55,919 nucleotides of DNA from Salinivirga sp035268865 (lineage in GTDB: Bacteria > Bacteroidota > Bacteroidia > Bacteroidales > Salinivirgaceae): positions 1 through 55,919 of the forward strand of contig NZ_DATFKB010000248.1 in the NCBI RefSeq assembly GCF_035268865.1, given 5' to 3'. A model generated the notes under the pieces. That model saw only the letters and a list, made by a program, of their open reading frames with translations. It ran no database searches and was not told the DNA's origin. This document shows positions 8,513-16,872 of the stretch, piece by piece; position 1 is the stretch's first letter, and each line of letters starts with the position of its first letter. The position numbers and the translations under genes were made by a program.

Positions 8513-9793
8513 TTAGTCATACTTTCTCTCAAAGAACCAGACTTCTCTGAAATTAAGTTTTATGTTTAACTTTATATAGTTCTCCTGTATAAGATCATTT
8601 TTAACCATTCCGCGTTGCCCAACCTCTGCTCCAATATTTAATGTCATTCCGGCTCTTCTAATGGGCAAACCAACTCCGGCAGAAATTGCCATATTGTTTA
8701 TATTTTCACCCTGCACATCCATATATTGCTTTTCAAAAAATGCGCCAAAAACGTAAGTCATTCGCTTAAAGTAGCTTGAAGCTGCATTCCACTTGGGTAT
8801 AAAACTATATCCACTACTAATTCGATAGCTATTACTCAGAGTTGTTGCATTGTTCTCCAAATTATTGTTTTCAGCATCGTCCCATAGCGACATATCAAAT
8901 GCTACAGTTGCAGTTTTTTCTCTTGGCACGACATAACTTGCACCAAAACTAAATGACTGGGGCAAATTAAAACTGCGTTCCCGGTCTTCATAATAGGCTG
9001 TTGTATCAAGTATTATATTGTCATTAATATCCTCGACATTATAGACATCACCGGCGCCAAACAAATAATCTTCTGTATAGTCTATCGCCTGAAGTGGGGT
9101 ATACGTAAATCCTACATTCAAACGCTTATCATTTGGCAGGGAATGGGTATACATTATTCCGGCATCGAAACCAAAATCATGTATTTGTTTTGTATAGCCT
9201 TCCTGAGTATTCCTGAAAGTTTGTGGGAATAGTATTGTTTTGGCCTCGGTAAGCTCACCAAACAAATATTTCACATTAAATCCAACTGACAAATTAGGAG
9301 TTATTGAAAATGATTGTCCCAAATAAGCCTGATTCAAATTTCCTCTCCCAACATAATAGGTTTCCGATGATATACCATTCATGGAACTATTAATTCCTAT
9401 ACGATAATTCCGGTTAGAAACAGGTGTAAGTCCTATACTGGCATGCCACCAGGGTGTGACTCTAAAGCCTACGGCATAATAAGTAAAGTTAAAGTCGTGT
9501 GTAATATGCGAATCATTTTCATCTGCTATTTGCCGTGTAGCACTGGTTAAAGCAAAATCAATTAAAAAACGCATACTGTCAATTGCTCTGTATGCAGCCG
9601 GATTGGAAAAGTTAATCTTATTTTTTTCTAAAAGGCCGCTTGAAGCACCTCCATACTCAGGAAATTGGATAGACCCCGGCGTATAAATGTCGCCAAGTCC
9701 AAAAACCGAATATGGTGAGTTTGATTTACTTTGTCCCCATGCACTAAGTGCAATCCCTGCTAATACGATTAAAATACTAAGTTTTCTCCACAT
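8513..9793 (-). CDS. Outer-membrane beta-barrel protein
   Basis: A 426-residue secreted protein. A signal peptide (about 1-20, ending SAWGQS) precedes NSPYSVFGLGDI, a start I associate with a Bacteroidota beta-barrel family encoded beside coaX. Amphipathic alternating strands with aromatic girdles run through the sequence (FNFTYYAVGFRV, LNVGFTYTPLQAI, RISSGYSFIPKWNA, TYVFGAFFEKQYM), and it ends with a barrel-like strand LNIKLNFREVWFFERKYD. Function is unknown; a FadL/OmpP1-like channel is one possibility. The start codon lies within the 3' end of coaX (17-bp overlap), a strong sign of translational coupling. Confidence 0.82.
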   Translation of the reverse strand: MWRKLSILIVLAGIALSAWGQSKSNSPYSVFGLGDIYTPGSIQFPEYGGASSGLLEKNKINFSNPAAYRAIDSMRFLIDFALTSATRQIADENDSHITHDFNFTYYAVGFRVTPWWHASIGLTPVSNRNYRIGINSSMNGISSETYYVGRGNLNQAYLGQSFSITPNLSVGFNVKYLFGELTEAKTILFPQTFRNTQEGYTKQIHDFGFDAGIMYTHSLPNDKRLNVGFTYTPLQAIDYTEDYLFGAGDVYNVEDINDNIILDTTAYYEDRERSFNLPQSFSFGASYVVPREKTATVAFDMSLWDDAENNNLENNATTLSNSYRISSGYSFIPKWNAASSYFKRMTYVFGAFFEKQYMDVQGENINNMAISAGVGLPIRRAGMTLNIGAEVGQRGMVKNDLIQENYIKLNIKLNFREVWFFERKYD

Positions 9794-10505
9794 TGTAGTT
9801 CAAAATTCTATTTAGGCCCTTTGCTAATAAATAAGGCTCTGCAAAGATGCCATTTTTTATCATTTTCACAAAAATATCTGCATCGCCACCGGTAATAACG
9901 GTAATCAAATCAGAATATTCTTTTTGATATGTATTTATTGTCCCTTTTATTTCATTTACTATACCTTCCACAACTCCGTTAAGAATGGAGTCTTTGGTCG
10001 TTTTTCCGGGCACTTCGTAATCCTGCATATATTTTAAACTGGGCAACCGGCTTGTATGCTGATGCAACGCATCAAAACGCAACTGCATCCCCGGAGCAAT
10101 TGCCCCACCCAAATAATTATTATTTGAAACAAGGTCGTAGGTTAAAGCAGTTCCGGCATCAATAGCTAAAATATTTTGACCAGGAAACAAAAAATCGGCT
10201 CCCACTACATTAGCTATACGATCGTAACCTAGTGTTTCAGGAGTACGGTATTGACTCTTAATGGGTATGGGGGTATGTCCCTTTAGCTCAATAAATCCTC
10301 CTTTAGCCGCACTCAACACATCGTACCAAATGGGCGATGTAATACCAACATTACTCACTATACAATGCAAAAAATCCAGTGATTTAATGTGGGTCTGGAT
10401 GAGCCGATCATCACTACTCGAAAAAATCTCAGGAGCTTCAAGCTTATCGTTCTTTGCCGGGTATATTTTCACCCTGGTATTTCCAGCATCAATAATTAAA
10501 TTCAT
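9777..10505 (-). CDS. coaX: Type III pantothenate kinase
   Basis: CoaX phosphorylates pantothenate with ATP in the first step of coenzyme A synthesis and, unlike CoaA, is not inhibited by CoA. The 242 residues fit the family (ASKHA fold). The N-terminal phosphate-1 motif is MNLIIDAGNTRVK, the central motif is GYDRIANVVGAD followed by AIDAGTALTYDLV, and GGAIAPGMQLRFDALHQHT binds substrate. A GGDAD motif follows near the C-terminus. It is the promoter-proximal gene of the six-gene minus-strand operon ending at 5143, so CoA synthesis is coupled to envelope-biogenesis genes. Upstream lies a 260-bp AT-rich divergent gap without a recognisable promoter element. Confidence 0.93.
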   Translation of the reverse strand: MNLIIDAGNTRVKIYPAKNDKLEAPEIFSSSDDRLIQTHIKSLDFLHCIVSNVGITSPIWYDVLSAAKGGFIELKGHTPIPIKSQYRTPETLGYDRIANVVGADFLFPGQNILAIDAGTALTYDLVSNNNYLGGAIAPGMQLRFDALHQHTSRLPSLKYMQDYEVPGKTTKDSILNGVVEGIVNEIKGTINTYQKEYSDLITVITGGDADIFVKMIKNGIFAEPYLLAKGLNRILNYNVEKT

Positions 10506-10765
10506 TGGTCAATATTGTTGATTGTCGGTCTATTACCAGCATATCTTCTATTGCATCTACAAAAATAACGTTTCATTACACATCACACGATGTTTCAACC
10601 CACAAATTTCTGGTTCCTAAATACATTTTTATTAAAAATTAAGCAAATATGCCCCAGTAGACAATTATTAAATTAAAATTTAGTTTCCTAAATTATCCAG
10701 CACATCAAATTATTTATAATTTCGTCCGTTAATTCTCTTACAGCATCATAATAAATTTTTATTGA

Positions 10766-11515
10766 ATGAAAAAGTGGATATTGATTGCAATTTTATTAGT
10801 GATGATTGCGCAACTTTCGTCGCAAACCATTAAAGACGATCGGATTCTCATACCCATGATTTCTGCAGACCTGGGATACAATCATCCGGGAGGAGACTTT
10901 GCTGAAAGATTTAATGGTAGTGGGCAGGTTGGAGCAGCATTCAATCTTAAGTTCAAATCAAATATTTTTTTAGGTGTTCAGGGTGGTTACTTATTCAGCC
11001 AGGGCATTAAAGACCCGGAGTACCGGGATTACCTTGAAAATGAAGACGGCTGGATTACCAATTTTTATGGTGAACCTGGTATTGTGGCTGAAAAACTTGA
11101 TGGCTTCACTGTATCTGCACATGTTGGTTATATCATACCTGTACTCAACCCCAATCCAAATTCCGGAATAATGGTTTCGGGCGGCATGGGTTTTATGCAG
11201 CATAAAATATGGATCGAGGAACGTGGAAACAATATACCACAACTCACCGATGAATATATAAAAGGGTACGACAGACTATGTAATGGATTAATGACCAAAC
11301 AATTTCTGGGCTATATGTTTTTTCATGAAAAAGCGACCTGGAATTTTTACGCCGGTTTCGAATTTACTCAGGGTTATACCCAAAACCGGAGAAGTTGGGA
11401 TTTTATAGAAGAACGCAAAATAGATGAGAAAAGGCTCGACTTACTCTATTCAATTAAAATTGGTTGGGTAATTTCATTGCACAAAAGAATGGCAACAGAA
11501 ATTTATTATTATTAA
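10766..11515 (+). CDS. Outer-membrane beta-barrel protein (porin-like fold)
   Basis: A 249-residue exported protein: signal peptide to about residue 19 (AQLSSQ), then short alternating beta strands typical of OMP_b-brl proteins (ISADLGYNHPGGDFAERF, GAAFNLKFKSNIFLGVQGGYLF, TVSAHVGYIIP, IMVSGGMGFMQHKIWIEE, YSIKIGWVISLHKRMATEIYYY). Function is unknown. Its stop codon overlaps the start of waaA (TAATG), so the two are probably translated together. A homologue tied to lipid A/Kdo biology would fit, but nothing in the protein proves it. Confidence 0.78.
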   Translation: MKKWILIAILLVMIAQLSSQTIKDDRILIPMISADLGYNHPGGDFAERFNGSGQVGAAFNLKFKSNIFLGVQGGYLFSQGIKDPEYRDYLENEDGWITNFYGEPGIVAEKLDGFTVSAHVGYIIPVLNPNPNSGIMVSGGMGFMQHKIWIEERGNNIPQLTDEYIKGYDRLCNGLMTKQFLGYMFFHEKATWNFYAGFEFTQGYTQNRRSWDFIEERKIDEKRLDLLYSIKIGWVISLHKRMATEIYYY

Positions 11516-12756
11516 TGCGAAGTTTATATTCCATCGGCATATCAGTCTATTCAATTCTCATCCGAATTGCTGCATACTCCAATACCAAAGCCGGCAAGCT
11601 GATAAAAGGCAGAAAGGGCTGGAAAAAAAAACTAACAAAAATACCATCTGATAAAAAAGTTTTTTGGTTCCATAGTGCAAGTCTTGGAGAATTTGAACAA
11701 GGGCGACCACTAATCGAAAAATTAAAAAATCAACATCCGGAAATTTTTATCCTGCTTACCTTTTATTCTCCATCGGGGTATGAGATCAGAAAGAACTACA
11801 AAAATGCAGATCTCATTATGTATTTACCGCCAGACACCAAAAAAAACGCACGCTATTTCATCAAACATGCGCACCCCGACCTGGCAGTTTTTATTAAATA
11901 CGAATTTTGGTACAATTTCATATTTTATGCAAAAAAACAGGGCGTAAAACTCTATTCCATTGCTACCCTTTTCCGTAACGAACAAATATTTTTTAAGCCC
12001 TGGGGTAAGTGGTTCAGGAAACACCTTCAATACTTTGAACATTTTTATGCACAAAACGACCAAACTGCATTAATTGCAGAAAAACACGATCTTAAAAATA
12101 TTACAATAGCGGGTGACACCCGATTCGACAGAGTTGCTGAGATAGCCAGTCAAAACGAAGAAATTGATTTGGTTAAAGACTTCGCAGCAAACCATTTCAC
12201 AGTTGTTGCAGGCAGCTCGTGGCCCGCCGAACATAACTTACTTGTTAAATTATGCAACCACGGACCCGGTGATATTAAATACATTATCGCACCTCATGAA
12301 CTTAACGAGAAACAATACGAGCTGCTCGAAAAAAACACTGAAGCAAAAGTCACCAGGCTTTCTCAGGTTTCCGAAGCCCAGATCAAAGATTCTCGTATAC
12401 TGATAATCGATAGCATAGGTTTATTATCGAGGCTCTATCGCTATGGCAATATTGCAATAATTGGCGGAGGATTTGGCAAAGGCATTCATAATGTGCTCGA
12501 ACCGGCGGTTTACGGGTTACCTGTAATTTTTGGCCCGGCATATAAAAAGTTCCATGAAGCTGTCTCTATGGTTGAACATAAAATTGCCTTTCCAATAAGC
12601 AACTACGAGCAACTTGAAACGATTATCGGCGAGCTCTACCGCAACAAAGAGTATTTGAAAGAAAAATCAACCCAAACCCGATTATTCGTTGAGCACCAGC
12701 TGGGAGCCACAGACATGATCTTGCAAGAAATTGAAAAGCAGATTGTTAACCAATAA
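11515..12756 (+). CDS. waaA: 3-deoxy-D-manno-octulosonic acid (Kdo) transferase
   Basis: WaaA (KdtA) attaches Kdo from CMP-Kdo to lipid IVA at the cytosolic face of the inner membrane. ATG 11515 overlaps the preceding stop codon and is preferred to the upstream Met at 11464, which lies inside the previous gene. The predicted protein is 413 residues: an N-terminal membrane-associated helix (LYSIGISVYSILIRIAAYS), the glycosyltransferase-N region with FHSASLGEFEQGRPLIEKLK, a central AGDTRFDRV, then GSSWPAEHNLL and IGGGFGKGIHNVLEPAVYGL, a family signature, followed by PVIFGPAYKKFHEA. Bacteroidota WaaA is often monofunctional, but that cannot be decided here. Companion of lptC in lipopolysaccharide biology. 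Confidence 0.95.
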   Translation: MRSLYSIGISVYSILIRIAAYSNTKAGKLIKGRKGWKKKLTKIPSDKKVFWFHSASLGEFEQGRPLIEKLKNQHPEIFILLTFYSPSGYEIRKNYKNADLIMYLPPDTKKNARYFIKHAHPDLAVFIKYEFWYNFIFYAKKQGVKLYSIATLFRNEQIFFKPWGKWFRKHLQYFEHFYAQNDQTALIAEKHDLKNITIAGDTRFDRVAEIASQNEEIDLVKDFAANHFTVVAGSSWPAEHNLLVKLCNHGPGDIKYIIAPHELNEKQYELLEKNTEAKVTRLSQVSEAQIKDSRILIIDSIGLLSRLYRYGNIAIIGGGFGKGIHNVLEPAVYGLPVIFGPAYKKFHEAVSMVEHKIAFPISNYEQLETIIGELYRNKEYLKEKSTQTRLFVEHQLGATDMILQEIEKQIVNQ

Positions 12757-12970
12757 TTAACAGATAATTTTTGTGAAAATAGAAATCAACCGATTAACCA
12801 ACTATTATCCAATTTTTTAGACCCTCCTTTTTTCATAGTGTTAATAAACCAATTTTACTTTATTCATCTTTCAATTTAAATTCGCTGATAAAATAAATTG
12901 GCAAAAAGACAGCTTATATTTTTTGTCTGGTAAAAAATTGATTATTAACATACTAACTGGGTCGAAGAAA

Positions 12971-15514
12971 ATGGAAATGGTCGCAACCAAAAAAGCAAAA
13001 AAGAACTACACGTATCAGGAGGCGTTGGAGAGCTCAATTGAATACTTCAATGGAGACGAATTAGCAGCTACCGTATGGATTAACAAATATGCTCTGAAAG
13101 ATTCAGAGGGAAATCTGTACGAAAAGAATCCCAATGAGATGCATTGGCGTATTGCAAATGAAATTCACCGTATCGAGAAAAAGTATGCCAACCCCATGCC
13201 GGCAGAAGAAATTTTCGAGGTACTTAAGAATTTCAAATACATTGTACCCCAGGGAAGCCCAATGGCCGGTATTGGCAATACGCATCAAGTCGCTTCTCTA
13301 TCGAACTGCTTCGTAGTCGGCAATGAGCGCATAGCCGATTCATACGGGGGCATAATGAAAACCGATCAGGAGCAGGTACAACTTATGAAGCGTAGAGGTG
13401 GCGTAGGACATGACCTGTCGCATATCAGACCCAAAGGCAGTCAGGTCAAAAACAGTGCCCTCACCTCCACCGGACTTGTTCCATTTATGGAGCGCTTTTC
13501 AAATTCAACACGCGAAGTAGCTCAGGACGGACGAAGAGGTGCATTAATGCTCACCGTAAGTATTAAACATCCCGACAGTGAAGATTTTATCGATGCAAAA
13601 CTCGAACAAGGCAAAATTACAGGTGCAAATGTTTCAGTAAAAATCGACCACGAATTTATGCGCGCTGTAATCGACAACAAACCATACGTTCAACAATACC
13701 CAATCGAAAGCGACAATCCCAGTTTCACTAAAGAAATAGATGCCCGTCGCCTGTGGAAAAAAATTGTTCACAACGCATGGAAATCTGCAGAACCAGGTAT
13801 AATGTTTTGGGATACCATTGCAGAAGAGTCGGTACCCGACAGTTACCCTGAGCATGGTTTTAAAACCGTATCTACAAACCCATGTGGTGAAATACCCTTG
13901 TGTCCTTATGACAGCTGTCGCTTATTGGCAATAAATCTGTATGGTTACGTAGAAAACCCATTCACTAAAAAAGCTAAATTTAACTTCGAAAAGTTCAAAC
14001 AGCATGCTGCTATAGCACATCGAATGATGGATGACATTATTGACCTTGAAGTTGAAAAAATTGATGCTATTTTAGAAAAAATTACAAGCGACCCTGAAGA
14101 GGAAGAAATTAAATATGTAGAAAAAAGGCTTTGGGAAAAAATTAAAGAAAAAGCAGAACAGGGACGACGCACAGGTATTGGCATCACAGCTGAAGGTGAT
14201 ATGCTTGCTGCATTAGGGCTCCCTTACGGTAGCAAAAAAGGCATTGATTTTTCTGTCGAAGTACATAAAACACTGGCACTTTCTGTTTACCGTTCATCAA
14301 CGGATCTTGCCAAAGATCGTGGTGCATTCCCAATTTATGATACTAAAAAAGAGGGAGACAACCCATTTATTAACAGGCTGAAAGAAGCAGACCCTGAGCT
14401 ATACAAAAATATGGAAGCACATGGCAGACGCAATATTGCCATGCTTACAATTGCACCTACGGGTTCTACAAGTCTTATGACACAAACCACTTCGGGAATA
14501 GAACCGGTATTCCTGCCTGTATACCGAAGAAGAAGAAAAGTAAACCCCAATGATCAGGATGTAAAAGTGTCCTTTATCGATGAAGTAGGCGATAGCTGGG
14601 AAGAATATGTCGTATTCCACCATAAATTCATTACCTGGCTTGAGGCCAATAATTATGACGTGGAGAAAGTACGCGAATACGATGAAACAGAATTAAACAA
14701 AGTTGTAGCCAAGTCACCTTATCATCAATCAACATCGAATGACGTGGACTGGGTGAAAAAAGTACAAATGCAGGGCGCTATCCAGAAATGGGTTGACCAT
14801 AGCATTTCAGTTACTGTAAACCTACCCAAAGATGTAACTGAGGAAGTAGTCGGTAAGGTTTATGAAGAAGGATGGAAATCGGGCTGCAAAGGCATAACAG
14901 TTTATAGAGACGGCTCAAGATCCGGCGTACTGATTTCAAAAGACGACAAAAAAGAAGATAAGGTTACACGGGAGTTAAAACGCCCCAACAAACTAAAAGC
15001 AGATATCGTAAGGTTTAAAAACAACAAGGAGCAGTGGATTGCATTTATTGGATTACTTGAGGGCCAACCTTACGAAATTTTTACCGGTATGGTAGACGAA
15101 GATGTGCTGCCCGTGCCCAAATCCATATCAAAAGGCTACATCATAAAAAACAAAGACGAAAATGATGTAACCCGGTACGATTTTCAGTATGTAAATAAAT
15201 ACGGGTATCGTACAACCATAGAAGGACTTTCTCATAAATTCGATAAAGAGTACTGGAACTACGCCAAATTAATTTCCAGCGTATTGCGTTACGGAATGCC
15301 CATACCTAACGTAGTTACGCTGGTAGGTTCACTACAATTAGATAGTGCCAATATCAACACGTGGAAAAATGGTGTAGAAAGGGCTCTCAAGCGTTATATC
15401 CCTAATGGAACAAAAGCAGAAGGTCAACGCTGTAAAAACTGCAACTCAGAAAATCTGATTTACCAGGAAGGTTGTTTGATTTGCTCTGATTGTGGTTCTT
15501 CAGAATGCGGTTAA
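12971..15514 (+). CDS. nrdJ: Vitamin B12-dependent (class II) ribonucleotide reductase
   Basis: Adenosylcobalamin-dependent reductase that makes deoxyribonucleotides without oxygen or an iron-radical subunit. ATG 12971 (MEMVATKKAKKNYTYQEAL) is chosen over a TTG at 12923. The product is 847 residues. Visible elements are ASLSNCFVV (N-terminal active-site Cys), MKRRGGVGHDLSHIRPKGS (substrate/effector region), NPCGEIPLCPYDSCRL (finger-loop Cys and partner), the TIAPTGSTSLMTQTTSGIEP loop, and a C-terminal Cys-rich tail with two CxxC pairs (CKNC, CSDCG). The TSCPB-like domain before the tail is typical of the large NrdJ. No NrdR box or riboswitch is visible in the 214-bp gap upstream. A terminator follows. 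Confidence 0.95.
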   Translation: MEMVATKKAKKNYTYQEALESSIEYFNGDELAATVWINKYALKDSEGNLYEKNPNEMHWRIANEIHRIEKKYANPMPAEEIFEVLKNFKYIVPQGSPMAGIGNTHQVASLSNCFVVGNERIADSYGGIMKTDQEQVQLMKRRGGVGHDLSHIRPKGSQVKNSALTSTGLVPFMERFSNSTREVAQDGRRGALMLTVSIKHPDSEDFIDAKLEQGKITGANVSVKIDHEFMRAVIDNKPYVQQYPIESDNPSFTKEIDARRLWKKIVHNAWKSAEPGIMFWDTIAEESVPDSYPEHGFKTVSTNPCGEIPLCPYDSCRLLAINLYGYVENPFTKKAKFNFEKFKQHAAIAHRMMDDIIDLEVEKIDAILEKITSDPEEEEIKYVEKRLWEKIKEKAEQGRRTGIGITAEGDMLAALGLPYGSKKGIDFSVEVHKTLALSVYRSSTDLAKDRGAFPIYDTKKEGDNPFINRLKEADPELYKNMEAHGRRNIAMLTIAPTGSTSLMTQTTSGIEPVFLPVYRRRRKVNPNDQDVKVSFIDEVGDSWEEYVVFHHKFITWLEANNYDVEKVREYDETELNKVVAKSPYHQSTSNDVDWVKKVQMQGAIQKWVDHSISVTVNLPKDVTEEVVGKVYEEGWKSGCKGITVYRDGSRSGVLISKDDKKEDKVTRELKRPNKLKADIVRFKNNKEQWIAFIGLLEGQPYEIFTGMVDEDVLPVPKSISKGYIIKNKDENDVTRYDFQYVNKYGYRTTIEGLSHKFDKEYWNYAKLISSVLRYGMPIPNVVTLVGSLQLDSANINTWKNGVERALKRYIPNGTKAEGQRCKNCNSENLIYQEGCLICSDCGSSECG

Positions 15515-15532
15515 GAATTTTATGAGTACATT

Positions 15533-15560
15533 AAAACCCGCTCAATGAGCGGGTTTTTTT
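15533..15560 (+). terminator. Intrinsic terminator of nrdJ
   Basis: AACCCGCTC / GAGCGGGTT, a perfect 9-bp stem with a 3-nt loop followed by seven T. It is flanked by A on the other side, so it may also stop minus-strand transcription from the small gene at 15632-15826. Confidence 0.92.
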
Positions 15561-15631
15561 ATGTAAAAACCAGCGATTTATTACTAATAATTTACATAAA
15601 AATCGTTTATTTGCTTGTCAACCAATAAAAA

Positions 15632-15826
15632 TCAACGTGATTTTAAACATTTTCGATGTTGAGCAAGCCAGTGGTCAATCTCTTGTTCCGACATTTCCTG
15701 AACCAGATCATATCGTTGTTCATAGGGAAGCTTACGAATTTCATGAAAAGGACAATCGGGTAACTCCTGACCAAAAGGGCAGTCAAACAATAACCCGTAT
15801 AAAATGGACTCCTTTTCAAAATTCAT
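15632..15826 (-). CDS. Small Cys-containing conserved-type protein
   Basis: A 64-residue acidic/polar protein with no signal peptide or membrane segment. It carries a tight cysteine pattern, DCPFGQELPDCPF near residue 15, then a helical part (IRKLPYEQRYDLVQEMSEQEI) and a final RKCL. The three Cys plus conserved-looking prolines suggest metal binding or a redox switch. I do not recognise a named family. The start codon lies 8 bases downstream of the RNA-like hairpin at 15834-15901 when read on the minus strand. The antisense 63-residue frame over the same bases looks like a shadow. Confidence that it is a gene is moderate. Confidence 0.55.
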   Translation of the reverse strand: MNFEKESILYGLLFDCPFGQELPDCPFHEIRKLPYEQRYDLVQEMSEQEIDHWLAQHRKCLKSR

Positions 15827-15833
15827 AAAAAAA

Positions 15834-15901
15834 TGCGTGGTCTAAGTCTTCTGCCTCAAGGTACCGCCAAGCACCCCTCCAGGTAAAGAATAGACCACGC
15901 A
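15834..15901. ncRNA. Candidate structured RNA: long-stem hairpin with complex apical part
   Basis: A perfect 11-bp outer stem (TGCGTGGTCTA at 15834-15844, TAGACCACGCA at 15891-15901) encloses about 46 bases that fold further: TTCT/AGAA, CCT/AGG and GGT-C/G-ACC with a 6-nt loop. Read on the minus strand one inner mismatch becomes G-U and the hairpin is followed by six T, like a terminator or a short RNA ending in a U tract, just before the ATG of the small Cys protein. Read on the plus strand it is followed by AAAATTTTT. It matches no riboswitch I can recognise. The rest of the 15827-16136 gap is AT-rich with no supportable gene. Confidence 0.5.
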
Positions 15902-16136
15902 AAATTTTTATGCATGATCCTTCAAATATCCCCTGGAGATTAATTTTGGCGGTTTTGAGACCGGAATATTTAAAAATCGATTATTTCTTTAACAAAGAAA
16001 CTGAAAAAAATAATTGCAACCTAAAAATTTACTTCAAAACTAATTTTAATAAGACTTCGCGCCCTGTAAAGTTCAAAGTAAAATGTTATTTTGATTCTAT
16101 TCAACAGGTATTTTACACCATTATCGGCACCTGGAA

Positions 16137-16853
16137 CTACAATGCGCCTGGTAACGACAAATGTAATGTAAACCAAATATCGATATCCAAATCAAGAACT
16201 TTGTAGCCATTAGGCGCTGCTGCAGTTCTTTGAGTTGAGGAAGGATTCTGCCTCATGGCAGTTGCTCTTTTCTGCTGCCCAGGGTCGTTCATTTCGGTAG
16301 TACCACGTAAATTTACCCTATTGGCTTGCCCGGGGTTTAAATTTGTATGTGATTCGATGCCAATGGCAATTTCTTCAAAGCCTTCAAGAAGTTCTCGCGG
16401 CCATTGGATTTTTAAATCGTACTTCTGATCGTCCAAATCGGCATTTACGTTAAAATTATATTGTGAAGTAATATCAATGGTGTCTTTTTCACCAATTTCA
16501 TAAAGTGTAAGCTGTCTTTGCCCTGGCTTATCATTCTGTGCTTTCGGGCTCTTGTCGTCAAACACATTACTATATTCAAGAATAAATTTCACATTACGCT
16601 TATTTTTCTCGGCAAAATAAATTCGCAGGGGGTTCTTCAATAACTGACCTACAGTTATAGAATTGGCAGTATGCAGCCATAGGCGCACCCATTCATCATT
16701 AGTTAGTACTTCATAAAAAAGTAATCTTGGTTGATGGCAAAACCTGGGCATTTCGTTATTTGCTCCAATTTTACCAGCATGCATATCTTCTGTGGGTGCA
16801 CAAGAACTTAGAAGTAAAAACAAAAGGAGCAATATGTAAAGGAGGTACTTCAT
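16137..16853 (-). CDS. Lipoprotein of unknown function
   Basis: ATG 16853 (MKYLLYILLLLFLLLSSC) gives a classic lipoprotein signal with lipobox LSSC. The alternative Met at 16886 would add 11 residues before the signal peptide and overlap the upstream gene by 14 bp. The mature part is about 220 residues, predicted mostly beta, with YEVLTNDEWVRLWLHTANSI, a polar low-complexity stretch (NDPGQQKRATAMRQNPSSTQ) near 200 and a hydrophobic C-terminal strand (DLDIDIWFTLHLSL). I do not recognise a domain. It lies 19 bp after the 173-residue secreted gene upstream, so the two form an operon of two uncharacterised envelope proteins. Confidence 0.72.
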   Translation of the reverse strand: MKYLLYILLLLFLLLSSCAPTEDMHAGKIGANNEMPRFCHQPRLLFYEVLTNDEWVRLWLHTANSITVGQLLKNPLRIYFAEKNKRNVKFILEYSNVFDDKSPKAQNDKPGQRQLTLYEIGEKDTIDITSQYNFNVNADLDDQKYDLKIQWPRELLEGFEEIAIGIESHTNLNPGQANRVNLRGTTEMNDPGQQKRATAMRQNPSSTQRTAAAPNGYKVLDLDIDIWFTLHLSLPGAL

Positions 16854-16872
16854 TAAAAACCTGCCATTTAAA

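Noticed and set aside
11464..11514. Longer N-terminus for the Kdo transferase
   Set aside because: The extra codons lie in the upstream barrel gene; TAATG coupling supports 11515.
12923..12970. TTG start 48 bp upstream for the ribonucleotide reductase
   Set aside because: Begins with SGKKLIINILTG, not seen in this family; ATG at 12971 gives a normal N-terminus.
15637..15828. 63-residue plus-strand frame antisense to the small Cys protein
   Set aside because: Probably a shadow; the minus-strand frame has the ordered Cys pattern and helix.
15834..15901. Bacterial small SRP RNA (ffs)
   Set aside because: On the minus strand the sequence shares a little of the TTTACC...GGCAGA-GAC pattern with 4.5S RNA, but the essential AGCAG/GGAA core is missing, so the assignment is not supported.
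15910..16206. 98-residue plus-strand reading frame
   Set aside because: Overlaps the 3' end of the minus-strand lipoprotein gene, has no domain and an unlikely composition.
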